64,000 bases of DNA from JANQEU01 sp965228045 (GCA_965228045.1 OZ245789.1:3534001-3598000); one strand, 5' to 3'; counted from the stretch's first letter, positions 50,617 to 60,959 are shown. Translations and numbers: made by a program. Notes: generated by a model not told the origin, from the sequence alone.

Positions 50617-53241
50617 TCACTCTTGTTTCAAGGCATTGACAGGATTGTCCGTTGCTGTCACATAGGACTTATATCCGATGGTGAGAATGGCCATTAATGA
50701 AACCAGTAGTATAGGTACAATGATTAAAATCGGGTCTATCGTAATTCGATAGTCATAATTCTCCAGCCAGTTGTTGCCCAGGTAAATGACAACCGGAATG
50801 GCAATGATCGAACCGATGATAATCAGTTTTAAAAAGTCCCAGATGATAATGGTAACCACTTTTGTAACTGTGGCTCCCAGTACTTTTCGTATGGCTATTT
50901 CTTTCATCCTTCTCTCCAATGTGAAGGCAGCCAGGGCAAAAAGACCTATAGATGCTATCAAAATGGCCAGTCCTGAAAAGGTTGTAAATACCTTCCCAAA
51001 TCTCCTTTCGGAATTATAGAGTCGATCAAATGAATCATCAAGGAAAAACCCATCAAAGGGATATCCTGGCACAAATTGATCCCATGTGGCTTCTATTTTC
51101 TTAATCGCTTCCTGATAATTTCCGGATACCTTCATCAGCATATAGGTGCCACCCGACATATCCTCTGCCTTACTGTATCTGTACAATCCCGGTCTGATGT
51201 TACGACCTCCTGTTCTTAGCACTACATCCTTTACCACTCCTATAACCCTATAGTTTTCTCCTCCTCCACGTTCTACTATCTGGCCGATAGCATCATCCCA
51301 GCCGGCCATAGAAACGAATTTCTCATTCACCAGGACGGCAGCAGTGTCCGTTGCTATTCCGCTGAAAAATTTTCCTTCGACCAGTTCCATACCCAATGCC
51401 TGCATGGCATATTCATCCGAGAACACATGATCTGGCGAAAGTGTAATGGCATTTTCACCTGTGGTCTGATAATTCCAGTCCGGGATCATTCCGGATGGAT
51501 AATTGCTGACAACACCCATCTCAGCAATATTGGAATTAGAAATAAGCTCAGTTCGGAAAGTATTCAACTGATCCTTAATCTTGTTTCCCCCTGTCAGAAC
51601 GAAAACCTGTTCCGAGTTGAGACCGAGATTGCGTTTTGTCATATGCGAAACCTGCTGATACACAATGATGGTCCCCGTGATTAGGAAGATTGACACTGCA
51701 AACTGGAAAATGACCAGTCCCATTCTCATTTTAGAGCTTCCACCTCTAACCGATTCACCTCGTAGAGCAGTTATCGGCGAAAAAGAAGACAAATAAAGCG
51801 CTGGGTAGCTCCCTGCCAGCAATCCGATCAAAACTAAAAGGCCAAGAATCCAAAGACTATTTTGAAGGCTGAACAAATTACTTACGGTGTAACTCATTTC
51901 TGTCAACTGATTAAAATAGGGTAGAATCAGAATAGATAAGAGTATGCCTATGATTACAGAAATGACGGTGATCATCATGGATTCAACCAAAAACTGCTGC
52001 ATGATGGTACTTCGCACGGATCCCATCACTTTTCTCATGCCTACCTCCTTCGCCCGAAGGGAAGATCGAGCGGTGGACATGTTGACGTAATTGATACAGG
52101 CGATCAGCAGAATAAAAAATGCGACAACTGAAAAAATAATGATGTTATTATAGCTACCTCCATTTCCCAGATCCAGCCTGGGCTGATGTAAATGCACATC
52201 AGCCAGTGGTATAAGTTCCAGAGATCGGTAATTGCCATCAGCCAGGTAATCATCCCAGGAGTCATAACCCGCCATATAGGACATCATTTCTGGTGCAATG
52301 TATTGTCTCACGAACTCCGGAAACTTTATTCTTAAGCCTTGTGGGTCCGCATTTTCTTTAAGCTTCAGAAAAGAAAAAAAGCTATTTCCGGTCCACCAGC
52401 CATCAGTGACCCAATACTCATGAGGCATGCTGGCAATTACCTTGTAAGGAACAGTACTATTATTAGGTACATCCTCAACTACACCAGTAACCTGGTATTC
52501 TTCGTCATCAGCGTTGAGCATCTTTCCGAAGGCATCTTCATCAGGAAATAACTTATCCGCCACACTTTTGGTAAGCACTACGGAATTGGGTTCATTAAGT
52601 GCGGTTTCCGACGTACCGGCATAAAATTTAGTCGGGAATATTTTGAAGAAAGTAGAGTCAGCAATCATTGTGCCTTCCTGGACCACATAAGAATCTTCGA
52701 TCTTTATTACCGATTCCCACATGCCCATCACCCGAGCCCCCTCTTCGATCTCCGGGTAATCCAGCTTAAGCTGTTTTACAAGTCTGGGAGATGTATAACC
52801 ATTGTAGCTGGTAGATCCCCAATCATTTACAATTCTGTAAACCCTGTCGATGTCCGGCACATATTTATCATAAGTCAGCTGATAGCTTATGTGCATGATG
52901 ATCAGCAGGCATGCCGCCACGCCGGAAGCCAGACCGATGACATTAAAGAGTGTGTAGGACTTCTGACGAAGCATGGTCCTGAGTGTAACTTTGAAGTAAT
53001 TTTTCAGCATTCCGATTGAGCTTATAGATTGATAATCCTCTAAATTTTTCAAATACCTGAAGCGGAAAAAGCGAAACACACTCCATGTAAAACGCATTTT
53101 CGCTTTGGATCCACTGATCATCGCTTCCCTTGAAAAGATCTCGATCAGGTCACCTTCTATTACCTCCAGGTAATAGGGCTTGCAAAACCATCCGAGAATT
53201 CTCAGGGGCCACTTTGGTGGATCCGGATTTTCCTTACTCAT
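50617..53241 (-). CDS. ABC-type permease (FtsX/MacB fold) with prefix domain, second copy
   Basis: About 874 aa from ATG 53241 (MSKENPDPPKWPLRIL); a longer frame to 53292 would overlap the PadR gene by 41 bp. Prefix domain 1-80, then two MacB-like halves with 'RAKEVGMRKVMGSVRS' and 'RRMKEIAIRKVLGAT' coupling loops. Same architecture as 8941-11559. Start lies 10 bp after the PadR stop. Confidence 0.9.
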   Translation of the reverse strand: MSKENPDPPKWPLRILGWFCKPYYLEVIEGDLIEIFSREAMISGSKAKMRFTWSVFRFFRFRYLKNLEDYQSISSIGMLKNYFKVTLRTMLRQKSYTLFNVIGLASGVAACLLIIMHISYQLTYDKYVPDIDRVYRIVNDWGSTSYNGYTSPRLVKQLKLDYPEIEEGARVMGMWESVIKIEDSYVVQEGTMIADSTFFKIFPTKFYAGTSETALNEPNSVVLTKSVADKLFPDEDAFGKMLNADDEEYQVTGVVEDVPNNSTVPYKVIASMPHEYWVTDGWWTGNSFFSFLKLKENADPQGLRIKFPEFVRQYIAPEMMSYMAGYDSWDDYLADGNYRSLELIPLADVHLHQPRLDLGNGGSYNNIIIFSVVAFFILLIACINYVNMSTARSSLRAKEVGMRKVMGSVRSTIMQQFLVESMMITVISVIIGILLSILILPYFNQLTEMSYTVSNLFSLQNSLWILGLLVLIGLLAGSYPALYLSSFSPITALRGESVRGGSSKMRMGLVIFQFAVSIFLITGTIIVYQQVSHMTKRNLGLNSEQVFVLTGGNKIKDQLNTFRTELISNSNIAEMGVVSNYPSGMIPDWNYQTTGENAITLSPDHVFSDEYAMQALGMELVEGKFFSGIATDTAAVLVNEKFVSMAGWDDAIGQIVERGGGENYRVIGVVKDVVLRTGGRNIRPGLYRYSKAEDMSGGTYMLMKVSGNYQEAIKKIEATWDQFVPGYPFDGFFLDDSFDRLYNSERRFGKVFTTFSGLAILIASIGLFALAAFTLERRMKEIAIRKVLGATVTKVVTIIIWDFLKLIIIGSIIAIPVVIYLGNNWLENYDYRITIDPILIIVPILLVSLMAILTIGYKSYVTATDNPVNALKQE

Positions 53242-53251
53242 ATCATAAACC

Positions 53252-53578
53252 CTAGCTGAAAAGAACTTTGGGAATCTGATCAAAAAGCTCATTTCTCATT
53301 TGCTTGTTGATCTCAATTGCCTGGATACCCAGATTGGTAACCTTAAAATATCTTTTGCTTCTACCCCCTCTTTCGGCAGTTGATCCTCCCATATAAGAGC
53401 TCAGAAAATTCTTCTTCTCCAGTCGATCCAGTGCCGTATGAACAGCACTAATATTAACTTTTCTGCCCGTCTGGCGCTTGATTTCATCCATGACACTTAC
53501 GCCATATCCATTTTCATGCAGAATAGCTGAAATCAATAATACCAACTCCTCAAATTCTCCAAGTTGTACCCTTTCCAT
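53252..53578 (-). CDS. PadR-family transcriptional regulator, second copy
   Basis: 108 aa. Winged-helix motifs 'ENGYGVSVMDEIKRQTGRKV' and 'SAVHTALDRLEKKNFL', then 'RSKRYFKVTNLG'. Nearly the same layout as the PadR at 11549, including the MERVQLGEFEEL-type start. Probable repressor of the adjoining permease. Confidence 0.93.
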   Translation of the reverse strand: MERVQLGEFEELVLLISAILHENGYGVSVMDEIKRQTGRKVNISAVHTALDRLEKKNFLSSYMGGSTAERGGRSKRYFKVTNLGIQAIEINKQMRNELFDQIPKVLFS

Positions 53579-53662
53579 AAGATTTACAATTGTGAATTAA
53601 ATACGAAACTAGAAACAAAAGGTTTGATTTACAATTATGAAAATAATGAATGATCACATTTT

Positions 53663-54361
53663 CTACATGAAGATATCATTATCGGCCTCCAATACAAAAA
53701 TCGGCACATCGGAGTATGCCAGGTAATCGACATTAATTAACCGTGTATTCTTCACCGAATTATCCACGAGTTCATAAGTCATAGTATGGCCTACAATTTG
53801 GTTATAACCCAATAGCGGGTCTTGAATCAGTTCATTGTAGTCACACCATATCGGTCCGCCAAAAGGTTCAAACCCACCCCGTCTGCTTCCTACTGTGACG
53901 AGCTCGTCACGACTCTTTTGATCGGAAAGCTTTCTGTTGATGGAATTGACAATTTCTACGGGATTGTCAAGGGAAATGTCCAGGTACTGGTTGGCCCAAT
54001 AACTCGTGATCCCCGCATGGGTAAACAGGTAATTATCAACTCCGGCCGCTACTTTGAAAAGTGCTTCATTCTGTGAGAAAATGCTATGCAATGAATCCAA
54101 CATTGATTCCCTGAATCCGCTGCACCTGTAATGGGGATAATACAGATAATGGACGTCATGATTACCAAGCAAAAGCGTCACGTGGTCAGGCTGGGAAATT
54201 TTAAATTCAATTACCTCCACAAGATTTTTCAAAATATTCTTATCCTCCAGGACATGAGAATCGACATAATCACCGACAAAAAGGAAATGGTCCACACCCA
54301 AGTCCATCGCCTCTTTCCAGCGATCTACACCATGCAAATCTCCAAGACAGGCAATTTTCAT
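53663..54361 (-). CDS. Calcineurin-like metallophosphoesterase
   Basis: 232 aa. Metal-binding motifs in order: 'CLGDLHGVDRW' (DxH), 'LFVGDYVDSH' (GDxxD), 'LLLGNHDVHYL' (GNHD), and His in 'LFTHAGITSYW' and 'IVGHTMTYE'. This resembles bacterial Ser/Thr-phosphatase-like or Ap4A-hydrolase-like enzymes. It starts directly at the menC stop, so it is co-transcribed with it. Confidence 0.9.
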   Translation of the reverse strand: MKIACLGDLHGVDRWKEAMDLGVDHFLFVGDYVDSHVLEDKNILKNLVEVIEFKISQPDHVTLLLGNHDVHYLYYPHYRCSGFRESMLDSLHSIFSQNEALFKVAAGVDNYLFTHAGITSYWANQYLDISLDNPVEIVNSINRKLSDQKSRDELVTVGSRRGGFEPFGGPIWCDYNELIQDPLLGYNQIVGHTMTYELVDNSVKNTRLINVDYLAYSDVPIFVLEADNDIFM

Positions 54362-55420
54362 CTAGAACTTTACTTCGTCTGTTTCCAGTAAATCGTATAC
54401 CATCATGGTGCCGCTGATCTTTGATTTACTGTCTACATTATTGTGGTAAAGCTGACCGGTACCTAGCCCCTGAAAAGACAGATCTTTATACTGGGCCGTA
54501 AACTGAGAGATGGCATTCAGACCTAAATTTGATTCCAAAGCAGAAGTGATCCACCAGCCGATCCCACGATATTCCGCCATGGTGATCCAGGTGATGGTCT
54601 CTTTAAATCCACCCAGCAGGGAAGGTTTGAGAATTATAAAATCGGGTTCTACAGTTTCCAGTAAATCAATTTTGCTGCTGTAATCCTGGTGAGCGATCAA
54701 CTCTTCATCCAGGGCAATCGGAATCAGAGATTTTTCACACAGGAAAGCCATCGCTTCGGGTTGTCCGACCATAATTGGTTGCTCGATAGAATGAATATCA
54801 AACTCCGAAAGCTTATTTAGTTTCACGATGGCTTCATTATTGGTAAAACCTCCATTGGCGTCAAGCCTGATTACCACATCAGGATTCCGCTGGCGTACAT
54901 ATTGCACCAGCTTAAGTTCCTCGTCAAAATCCATGGCCCCGACTTTCAGTTTAATGCACTTAAACCCGGCTTCCAGTTTTTCATCCACCTGCTGACGCAT
55001 GAATTTTGGGTCACCCATCCATATCAGGCCATTTGTCGGGATACTGGACTTACCTTCTGTGAAGGATGAATGGAACCACTGTCTGTTCCCTCCATTCAGA
55101 ATATCGATCAGCGCCATTTCTAACCCAAACCGCAAGCTCGGAAACTCAAAAGCGATGTCCTTCGAAAGTTCGTAGACTTCGTCAATGTTTTTTACTTCCG
55201 GGATACTTTTGAATGAACCTGCCAACTCCTCCAGGAACTTCGGAATCTGGTCAATTTTTTCCAGGCTTAGCCCCTTGAGTGGCGCCACTTCACCATACCC
55301 GGATACTCCGTTATTGTCAGTGATTTTAATCCACCAGATATCCCTGGACGTCAATACTCCCCGGGAAGTACCTGCTTTGAATTTAAAATCAAGGGTGTAA
55401 GGCCTATATTCGAACTTCAA
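54362..55420 (-). CDS. menC: o-Succinylbenzoate synthase (enolase superfamily)
   Basis: 352 aa. Catalytic barrel residues: KxK in 'GFKCIKLKVGAMDF', metal ligands in 'IRLDANGGFT', 'HSIEQPI' and 'IALDEELI', and Lys in 'FIILKPSLLGGF'. 'STNGLIWMGDP'-like text near residue 130 is typical of Bacteroidota MenC, which dehydrates SHCHC in menaquinone synthesis. A dipeptide epimerase is the alternative. Only 8 bp separate its start from the divergent queA start. Confidence 0.85.
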   Translation of the reverse strand: MKFEYRPYTLDFKFKAGTSRGVLTSRDIWWIKITDNNGVSGYGEVAPLKGLSLEKIDQIPKFLEELAGSFKSIPEVKNIDEVYELSKDIAFEFPSLRFGLEMALIDILNGGNRQWFHSSFTEGKSSIPTNGLIWMGDPKFMRQQVDEKLEAGFKCIKLKVGAMDFDEELKLVQYVRQRNPDVVIRLDANGGFTNNEAIVKLNKLSEFDIHSIEQPIMVGQPEAMAFLCEKSLIPIALDEELIAHQDYSSKIDLLETVEPDFIILKPSLLGGFKETITWITMAEYRGIGWWITSALESNLGLNAISQFTAQYKDLSFQGLGTGQLYHNNVDSKSKISGTMMVYDLLETDEVKF

Positions 55421-55428
55421 GACCTGAA

Positions 55429-56601
55429 ATGAATTTTGAAAACATACATCCTAACCAGTTCCATTATGATCTTCCGGAGGAAAGGATAGCGCAATATCCG
55501 CTAGCCGATCGATCAGCTTCTAAATTACTGCATTATGCGAATGGAACCATCTCTCATCGAAAATTTATTGAAAGTCCGGAGTTAATTGATCCCAATTCCC
55601 TTCTGATTTTCAACGATACAAGGGTTATTCCAGCCCGGTTATTTTTTTTCAAGAAGACCGGAGCTAAAATCGAAGTTTTTCTGCTCGATCCTCTAAAACC
55701 GGGAAAGGCCATGGAGGAGGTCATGAAATCAACGGACATGTGCATCTGGAAATGCATGATCGGAAATGCGAAAAAATGGAGCAAGGACATTGCGTTGGAA
55801 CTGGATCTGGGAAATGTGGTGCTGACCGCCAAACGCATCAATGATCAGGAAGTTGAATTTAAGTGGAACGGAGGTCAGACTTTCAGTGAGATACTTGACC
55901 TGGCCGGAAAACTGCCCCTTCCACCCTACATCCACCGAGACTCAACTGAGCTCGATAAAGACCAGTACCAAACCGTGTATTCACGAGTAAAGGGTGCCGT
56001 GGCTGCTCCTACGGCAGGCCTGCATTTTACAGAAAAGATCATTACGGAAATTCGAAAATCCAGCACTATTGATCAGGTGACATTGCACGTATCAGCCGGG
56101 ACATTTCAGCCAATCAAAAGTTCGGTAGCTCAGCACAGCATGCATCGGGAGCAGATCATCATTACCAGATCGAACCTTGAGAACCTACTGGATGCAAACC
56201 ATGTGATCTGCGTAGGAACGACGAGTATGAGAACTATAGAATCTCTATACTGGTACGGTGTCAGACTGAATCGTGGCGACAAAGAATTCTTCGTTGAAAA
56301 ACTCGATCCTCATGAATTGGATGCAGTGCTTACACCAAAAGAATCCATCAGGGAAATCCTGTCATACATGAATGATCTTCATACGGATAGCCTGATTGGG
56401 CATACGGAGATTTTTATATTCCCGGGTTATCAATTCAAATATGTCAATGGCCTATTCACTAACTTTCATCTCCCCGGAACTACACTGATGATGTTAGTGG
56501 CAGCTTTTGTAGGAGACGACTGGAAAAGAATCTATCAGGAGGCACTGAAAAATGATTATCGGTTTCTGAGCTATGGCGACAGTTCGCTTCTATTCCGCTA
56601 A
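55429..56601 (+). CDS. queA: S-adenosylmethionine:tRNA ribosyltransferase-isomerase
   Basis: 390 aa, queuosine pathway enzyme. 'FHYDLPEERIAQYPLADRS', 'LIFNDTRVIPARL', 'LPLPPYI', 'GAVAAPTAGLHFT' and 'HVSAGTFQPI' are QueA motifs; the C-terminal 'FIFPGYQFKYVNGLFTNFHL' completes it. Length slightly above the common 340-365 aa. The promoter must overlap the divergent menC coding start. Confidence 0.94.
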   Translation: MNFENIHPNQFHYDLPEERIAQYPLADRSASKLLHYANGTISHRKFIESPELIDPNSLLIFNDTRVIPARLFFFKKTGAKIEVFLLDPLKPGKAMEEVMKSTDMCIWKCMIGNAKKWSKDIALELDLGNVVLTAKRINDQEVEFKWNGGQTFSEILDLAGKLPLPPYIHRDSTELDKDQYQTVYSRVKGAVAAPTAGLHFTEKIITEIRKSSTIDQVTLHVSAGTFQPIKSSVAQHSMHREQIIITRSNLENLLDANHVICVGTTSMRTIESLYWYGVRLNRGDKEFFVEKLDPHELDAVLTPKESIREILSYMNDLHTDSLIGHTEIFIFPGYQFKYVNGLFTNFHLPGTTLMMLVAAFVGDDWKRIYQEALKNDYRFLSYGDSSLLFR

Positions 56602-56619
56602 AGAATGTATTTTTAGCCT

Positions 56620-57501
56620 ATGAAAGAAACCTTAACAGATTGGTGGGAGGCTGTGATCATGTTCTTCGAAAGGGTCAATGAAATCATTTCTTCCCCCCTG
56701 TTTGAGCTAAGCAACAGTAAAATCAGCCTGGGTACGATTCTTTATGTCCTTATGGCTTTTGTGGTGCTCAGTTGGATCTCGAAAAAGGTAAGACGGCTTT
56801 TGGTTGACGGGCTACTGAAGCGTGCCAATTTCGAAAGGAGTCTTTCCGCGACCATTGGAACAGTGACACGCTTCTCCATCCTGCTCATAGGTTCAGTAGT
56901 AATTATCCAAAGTGCAGGTATAGACCTGAGTGCGCTCAGTCTCCTGGCCGGAGCACTGGGAGTAGGTATAGGTTTTGGGCTGCAAAACATCACAGACAAT
57001 TTTATCTCTGGCATTATCATTCTATTCGAAAAACCCATTAAGGTTGGAGACCGTATCGCACTTTCCGACGTGGAAGGTGATGTGGTGAGCATATCGGTCA
57101 GAGCGACGACCGTGCAGACAAATGATAACATTTCGGTAATTGTCCCAAACTCACAGTTTATCTCCGATCAGGTCATCAACTGGAGTCACAATGACCGAAA
57201 CATCCGATTCAGGATACCGGTTGGGGTGAGTTACAATGATGATCCCATAGTAGTCAGGGAAATACTAATGAAAGTGGCTGCAGACAATGTCAATGTATTA
57301 AAAGATCCTCCACCAAGAGTTTTCTTTGATGGGTTTGGAGACAGCTCCCTGGACTTCACACTGGCGGTCTGGACTACGACCATGACGGACAAACCAAGGA
57401 TTCTAAAGAGTGAGCTCTATTTCGAAATCTTCAAAAGGTTCAAAGAACAAGGAATTGAAATCCCATTCCCACAAAGGGATGTTCATATAAAAAATCAGTA
57501 A
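56620..57501 (+). CDS. MscS-family mechanosensitive channel
   Basis: 293 aa. Three membrane helices (about 25-50, 72-95, 100-120), the pore helix 'LAGALGVGIGFGLQNITDNF' and the MscS beta domain ('FEKPIKVGDRIALSDVEGDV', 'IVPNSQFISDQVINWS'). It releases osmolytes when the membrane is stretched. It follows queA by 18 bp. Confidence 0.94.
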   Translation: MKETLTDWWEAVIMFFERVNEIISSPLFELSNSKISLGTILYVLMAFVVLSWISKKVRRLLVDGLLKRANFERSLSATIGTVTRFSILLIGSVVIIQSAGIDLSALSLLAGALGVGIGFGLQNITDNFISGIIILFEKPIKVGDRIALSDVEGDVVSISVRATTVQTNDNISVIVPNSQFISDQVINWSHNDRNIRFRIPVGVSYNDDPIVVREILMKVAADNVNVLKDPPPRVFFDGFGDSSLDFTLAVWTTTMTDKPRILKSELYFEIFKRFKEQGIEIPFPQRDVHIKNQ

Positions 57502-58437
57502 TTACTCCTCTTTAGTGGCTCCAAATGTAACCGCCAGACCTACCCCGAATACGCTCTTGAATTGGACTTTGGCATCGCCTGAAACTTCATTGCCATTGGC
57601 ATCCAGTTCCTGAATTCTAATGTCCCGATCATAGATAAGCTGGGTCTGCCAGTTCACAGCCAGCCAGCTATTGATTTTCATCACCACCTGATTCTGCCAG
57701 TTGACGTCTATCACACCAAAGTCCGTGAGATAATTGGAGAACAACTCAAGCTTGGAATTGTAATTTACGTTCTTAACAATATTTTCCTTTTTGAACCTGA
57801 TCTTCAAAAACGAGCCCAGTTCCGCACGGACATTAGAACCTTCACGCAAAATCACAGATGGGTTGTTTGGATCTATATCCGCTCCATCCACCCCGAAAGC
57901 TCCCAGGTTTGCCAATTCCTGATCCTGAACGAATGTGAATTTTCCGGTAATGGGAGCATAGGTGATTGAAAACATAGGACTGGGTTTCCAATCCAAACCT
58001 GTAGCCACTATTAGATAACCAGGAGCCATAAAATCAGAGATCCGATTACCTTCCTCGTCCAGACCTTCGTAAAACTGGGTTCTGAAATCCAAAAGTGAAG
58101 ACCAAAAAAGCTTCTGGTTCAATTTGTAACCAAATTGAGTAGATGCCAGGATGATGTCATCTGTTTTTCTTGGATCGGCTTGTCCCTGTCTGATGATACC
58201 ATATCCTGTCTCCAGATTATTGCTCCAGCTGATTCGATCCTTCTCATAATCTGCAAACACATTAAAATAGCCATTTAAAGAGACCGAATTGTCACCACCA
58301 GCAGCCCAATTCGTCAGGGATACCTGCGTGAAGGAAATATTTCCCGCTCCACCAAGTTTCCAGTAGGAAGTATCGGCATCCTGAGCCATTGCCACAGTAG
58401 TGATAAAAAAAGTTAGGAAGAGTAATTTGGTTTTCAT
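57502..58437 (-). CDS. DUF3078 outer-membrane-type protein
   Basis: 311 aa from ATG 58437 (MKTKLLFLTFF), signal peptide ending 'TTVAMAQDA'. 'YWKLGGAGNISFTQVSLTNW' and 'AAGGDNSVSLNGYFN' match DUF3078; the remainder has beta-barrel strands ending 'FGVGLAVTFGATKEE'. Function unknown. Its stop is immediately adjacent to the MscS stop (convergent). Confidence 0.9.
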   Translation of the reverse strand: MKTKLLFLTFFITTVAMAQDADTSYWKLGGAGNISFTQVSLTNWAAGGDNSVSLNGYFNVFADYEKDRISWSNNLETGYGIIRQGQADPRKTDDIILASTQFGYKLNQKLFWSSLLDFRTQFYEGLDEEGNRISDFMAPGYLIVATGLDWKPSPMFSITYAPITGKFTFVQDQELANLGAFGVDGADIDPNNPSVILREGSNVRAELGSFLKIRFKKENIVKNVNYNSKLELFSNYLTDFGVIDVNWQNQVVMKINSWLAVNWQTQLIYDRDIRIQELDANGNEVSGDAKVQFKSVFGVGLAVTFGATKEE

Positions 58438-58494
58438 GTGTAGTGCTAGTAATTCAATCCGCAAAAGAACATATTTGATGTTATTTTAAAAGAA

Positions 58495-59271
58495 ATGTTG
58501 AAGAAGTTAGTTCCACTTTTATCTCTGACGCTCCTTTTTGTTAAATGTGGCAATGTGTTGACGGAAGAAGGAAAGGCTCTTTTAAGTCTTGACGACAAAG
58601 TAGAATATGAGACTGAGCTTATTTCCTTTAGTAAATCCGCCGCGGACTGCACCAGCAACTGCACAGGAGTTACCCTGAGCTATGAAAAGGTCAAAGACAA
58701 CACTCGTCTGAATCAAGCCATCGAAAATGAGGTGATCAAACAACTTCGATATTTCGTGAAAAATGGTGACAGACTCACGGAAAAGGAGGATTTGGGTCAG
58801 GAGTTTTTGAATGACTACAAGGAATTCAAGCAGGCTTTTCCTGAAAGCAATACACCATGGAATGTCGACCTTACTGGTGATGTCACCTACGCCGCAAATG
58901 GATTTGTAACGTATAAGCTGGTAGTCGAATCGTATACAGGAGGAGCGCACAATAATACGGAGGTGATTTTTCTTAATCTGGATAACAACGGCGCTGAAGC
59001 ATCTCTCATGAGTAAAGTGACGGATCGGGGTAAATTGCTTGAGGTGGCAGAAGCTTCTTTTCGAAAAGAAAAATCAGTCGGACCGGCAGCGGACCTTGGG
59101 GATGCCGGCTTCACTTTCGAAGACAATCGTTTCCAGCTACCTGACAATATGGGCCTTGGCAAAAGAGGATTGATCCTCTATTACAATGACTATGAGATTG
59201 CCTCTCATGCGGACGGTCCCACGGAAGTTATCGTTCCTTATGCTCAGCTGGAAGGTATAATTGAGCTTTAG
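58495..59271 (+). CDS. DUF3298/DUF4163 (RsiV-like) lipoprotein
   Basis: 258 aa, lipobox 'LLFVKCGN'. 'VVESYTGGAHNNTEVIFLNL' and the C-terminal 'GLGKRGLILYYNDYEIAS' with 'IVPYAQLEGII' are the PdaC/RsiV-like tandem domain. Periplasmic, perhaps ligand or polysaccharide binding. Overlaps the convergent FadD stop by 4 bp. Confidence 0.88.
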   Translation: MLKKLVPLLSLTLLFVKCGNVLTEEGKALLSLDDKVEYETELISFSKSAADCTSNCTGVTLSYEKVKDNTRLNQAIENEVIKQLRYFVKNGDRLTEKEDLGQEFLNDYKEFKQAFPESNTPWNVDLTGDVTYAANGFVTYKLVVESYTGGAHNNTEVIFLNLDNNGAEASLMSKVTDRGKLLEVAEASFRKEKSVGPAADLGDAGFTFEDNRFQLPDNMGLGKRGLILYYNDYEIASHADGPTEVIVPYAQLEGIIEL

Positions 59272-60959
59272 GCGTCGTAAGTATTGTTTTTCAGATCTTC
59301 TTCCTTGATGATCCTCCTAAGTACTTTGCCTACGTTGGATTTGGGCAGTTCATCAGTAAATGCCACATACTTGGGACACTTGTAGCCTGTCAGGTTTTCC
59401 TTACAGTAAGCTTTTAGTTCTTCTGCTGTAAGTGATTCATCGGATTTCACTACATAAACTTTCACCACTTCATTGGACTGCTTATCCGGGACACCAATAG
59501 CTCCAACTTCCAGAACTTTAGGGTGCATGGCGATTGCGTCTTCAACTTCATTTGGATAAACATTAAATCCTGAAACGAGGATCATCTCTTTCTTGCGATC
59601 TACGATCCTGAAAAATCCTTTCTCATCCATAGTCGCAATGTCACCGGTCTTGAAGTAACCATTGATGAAACTTTCGGCGTTCGATTCTTCCCGTTTCCAG
59701 TAACCCTGTGTGACCTGAGGTCCTTTGCAGCATAGTTCCCCCTTCTCTCCTATTCCTACTTCCTTGCCATCATCATCAATCAGGATGACATCCGAATCCG
59801 GTATCGGTAGCCCAATGGATCCAACAATGGCATTTTCATTCAATGGGTTGATGCAGAGTGCAGGTGATGTTTCTGTAAGTCCGTAAGCTTCCGCAATGGT
59901 ATTTCCCGTCACTTCCTTCCACTTGTCAGAAACGGCTCTCTGAAGCGCCATTCCTCCGGCAAGTGCCACTTTGATGTGAGAATGATCTACCTCGGCAAAT
60001 CCCGGAGTATTGAGTAGTTTATTAAACAGTGTATTGACACCCGTGATACAGGTGTATTTATGCTTTCCAAGTTCCTTCACAAAAGCAGGCAGATCGCGCG
60101 GATTGGTGATCAGGACATTTTTGGCTCCAATATTCGCAGTTACAAGTCCATGAACACACAAAGCGAAGATGTGATACAGCGGCAAAGCAGCGATGAAGAT
60201 CTCCTGATTGTCTGAAATATTCCCTGATGTCAGCCAGGCCCTGGCCTGCTGTACATTTGCATTCAGATTTCGGTGCGTCAGCATTGCTCCTTTGGAGACC
60301 CCAGTGGTACCTCCGGTGTATTGAAGAAATGCAAGATCTTCATTCTTGATCTCAGGTTTCTGAAAGGCTCCGGGATTCCCTTCTTTCATGACCTGCTTGA
60401 ATGGAATTGCCTTAGGCAAATTGTAAGAAGGCACCATCTTCTTTACATATTTGACCACCATATTAATGATGGAACCTTTCAATCCAGGTATCATGTCCCC
60501 GATCTTGGTAACAATTACATGTTCGATCTGAGTGTCAGATAAGATCTTTTCAAGGTTGCAGGCATAATTTTCCAGGATCACAATGGCCTTCGTCTCCGAA
60601 TCTGTAAACTGATGCTTCATCTCACCCGGAGTGTAAAGTGGATTGGTGTTGACCACCACAAGACCGGCCCGTAGCGCTCCCCAGATACATATAGGGTTTT
60701 GCAATAAGTTTGGCATCTGGATGGCGATCTTATCCCCTTTCTTCAGTCCGAGTTGGTTCTGCAGAAAAGAAGCAAAAGTCTCCGTGAGATGATCCATCTC
60801 TGAAAAGGTGAGTTCCCGACCCATATTTTCATAGGCGACCCTACTTCCAAATTTCTTAAATGAATCCTCAAGCATTCCTGCCAACGAGGAATAGTTGTCC
60901 GGATTGATATGCTTAGGAACTCCGGGCGGATAACTTGCAAACCAGGGTGCTTCTGACAT
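59268..60959 (-). CDS. fadD: Long-chain fatty acid-CoA ligase
   Basis: 563 aa AMP-forming acyl-CoA synthetase. Adenylation motifs: 'LQYTGGTTGVSKGAMLTHRN' (P-loop like), 'EAYGLTETSPALCINP', 'YFKTGDIATMDEKGFFRIVD' and 'KSNVGKVLRRIIKEE' with the C-terminal catalytic Lys. Length and motifs match FadD, which activates fatty acids for beta-oxidation or lipid synthesis. Confidence 0.93.
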   Translation of the reverse strand: MSEAPWFASYPPGVPKHINPDNYSSLAGMLEDSFKKFGSRVAYENMGRELTFSEMDHLTETFASFLQNQLGLKKGDKIAIQMPNLLQNPICIWGALRAGLVVVNTNPLYTPGEMKHQFTDSETKAIVILENYACNLEKILSDTQIEHVIVTKIGDMIPGLKGSIINMVVKYVKKMVPSYNLPKAIPFKQVMKEGNPGAFQKPEIKNEDLAFLQYTGGTTGVSKGAMLTHRNLNANVQQARAWLTSGNISDNQEIFIAALPLYHIFALCVHGLVTANIGAKNVLITNPRDLPAFVKELGKHKYTCITGVNTLFNKLLNTPGFAEVDHSHIKVALAGGMALQRAVSDKWKEVTGNTIAEAYGLTETSPALCINPLNENAIVGSIGLPIPDSDVILIDDDGKEVGIGEKGELCCKGPQVTQGYWKREESNAESFINGYFKTGDIATMDEKGFFRIVDRKKEMILVSGFNVYPNEVEDAIAMHPKVLEVGAIGVPDKQSNEVVKVYVVKSDESLTAEELKAYCKENLTGYKCPKYVAFTDELPKSNVGKVLRRIIKEEDLKNNTYDA

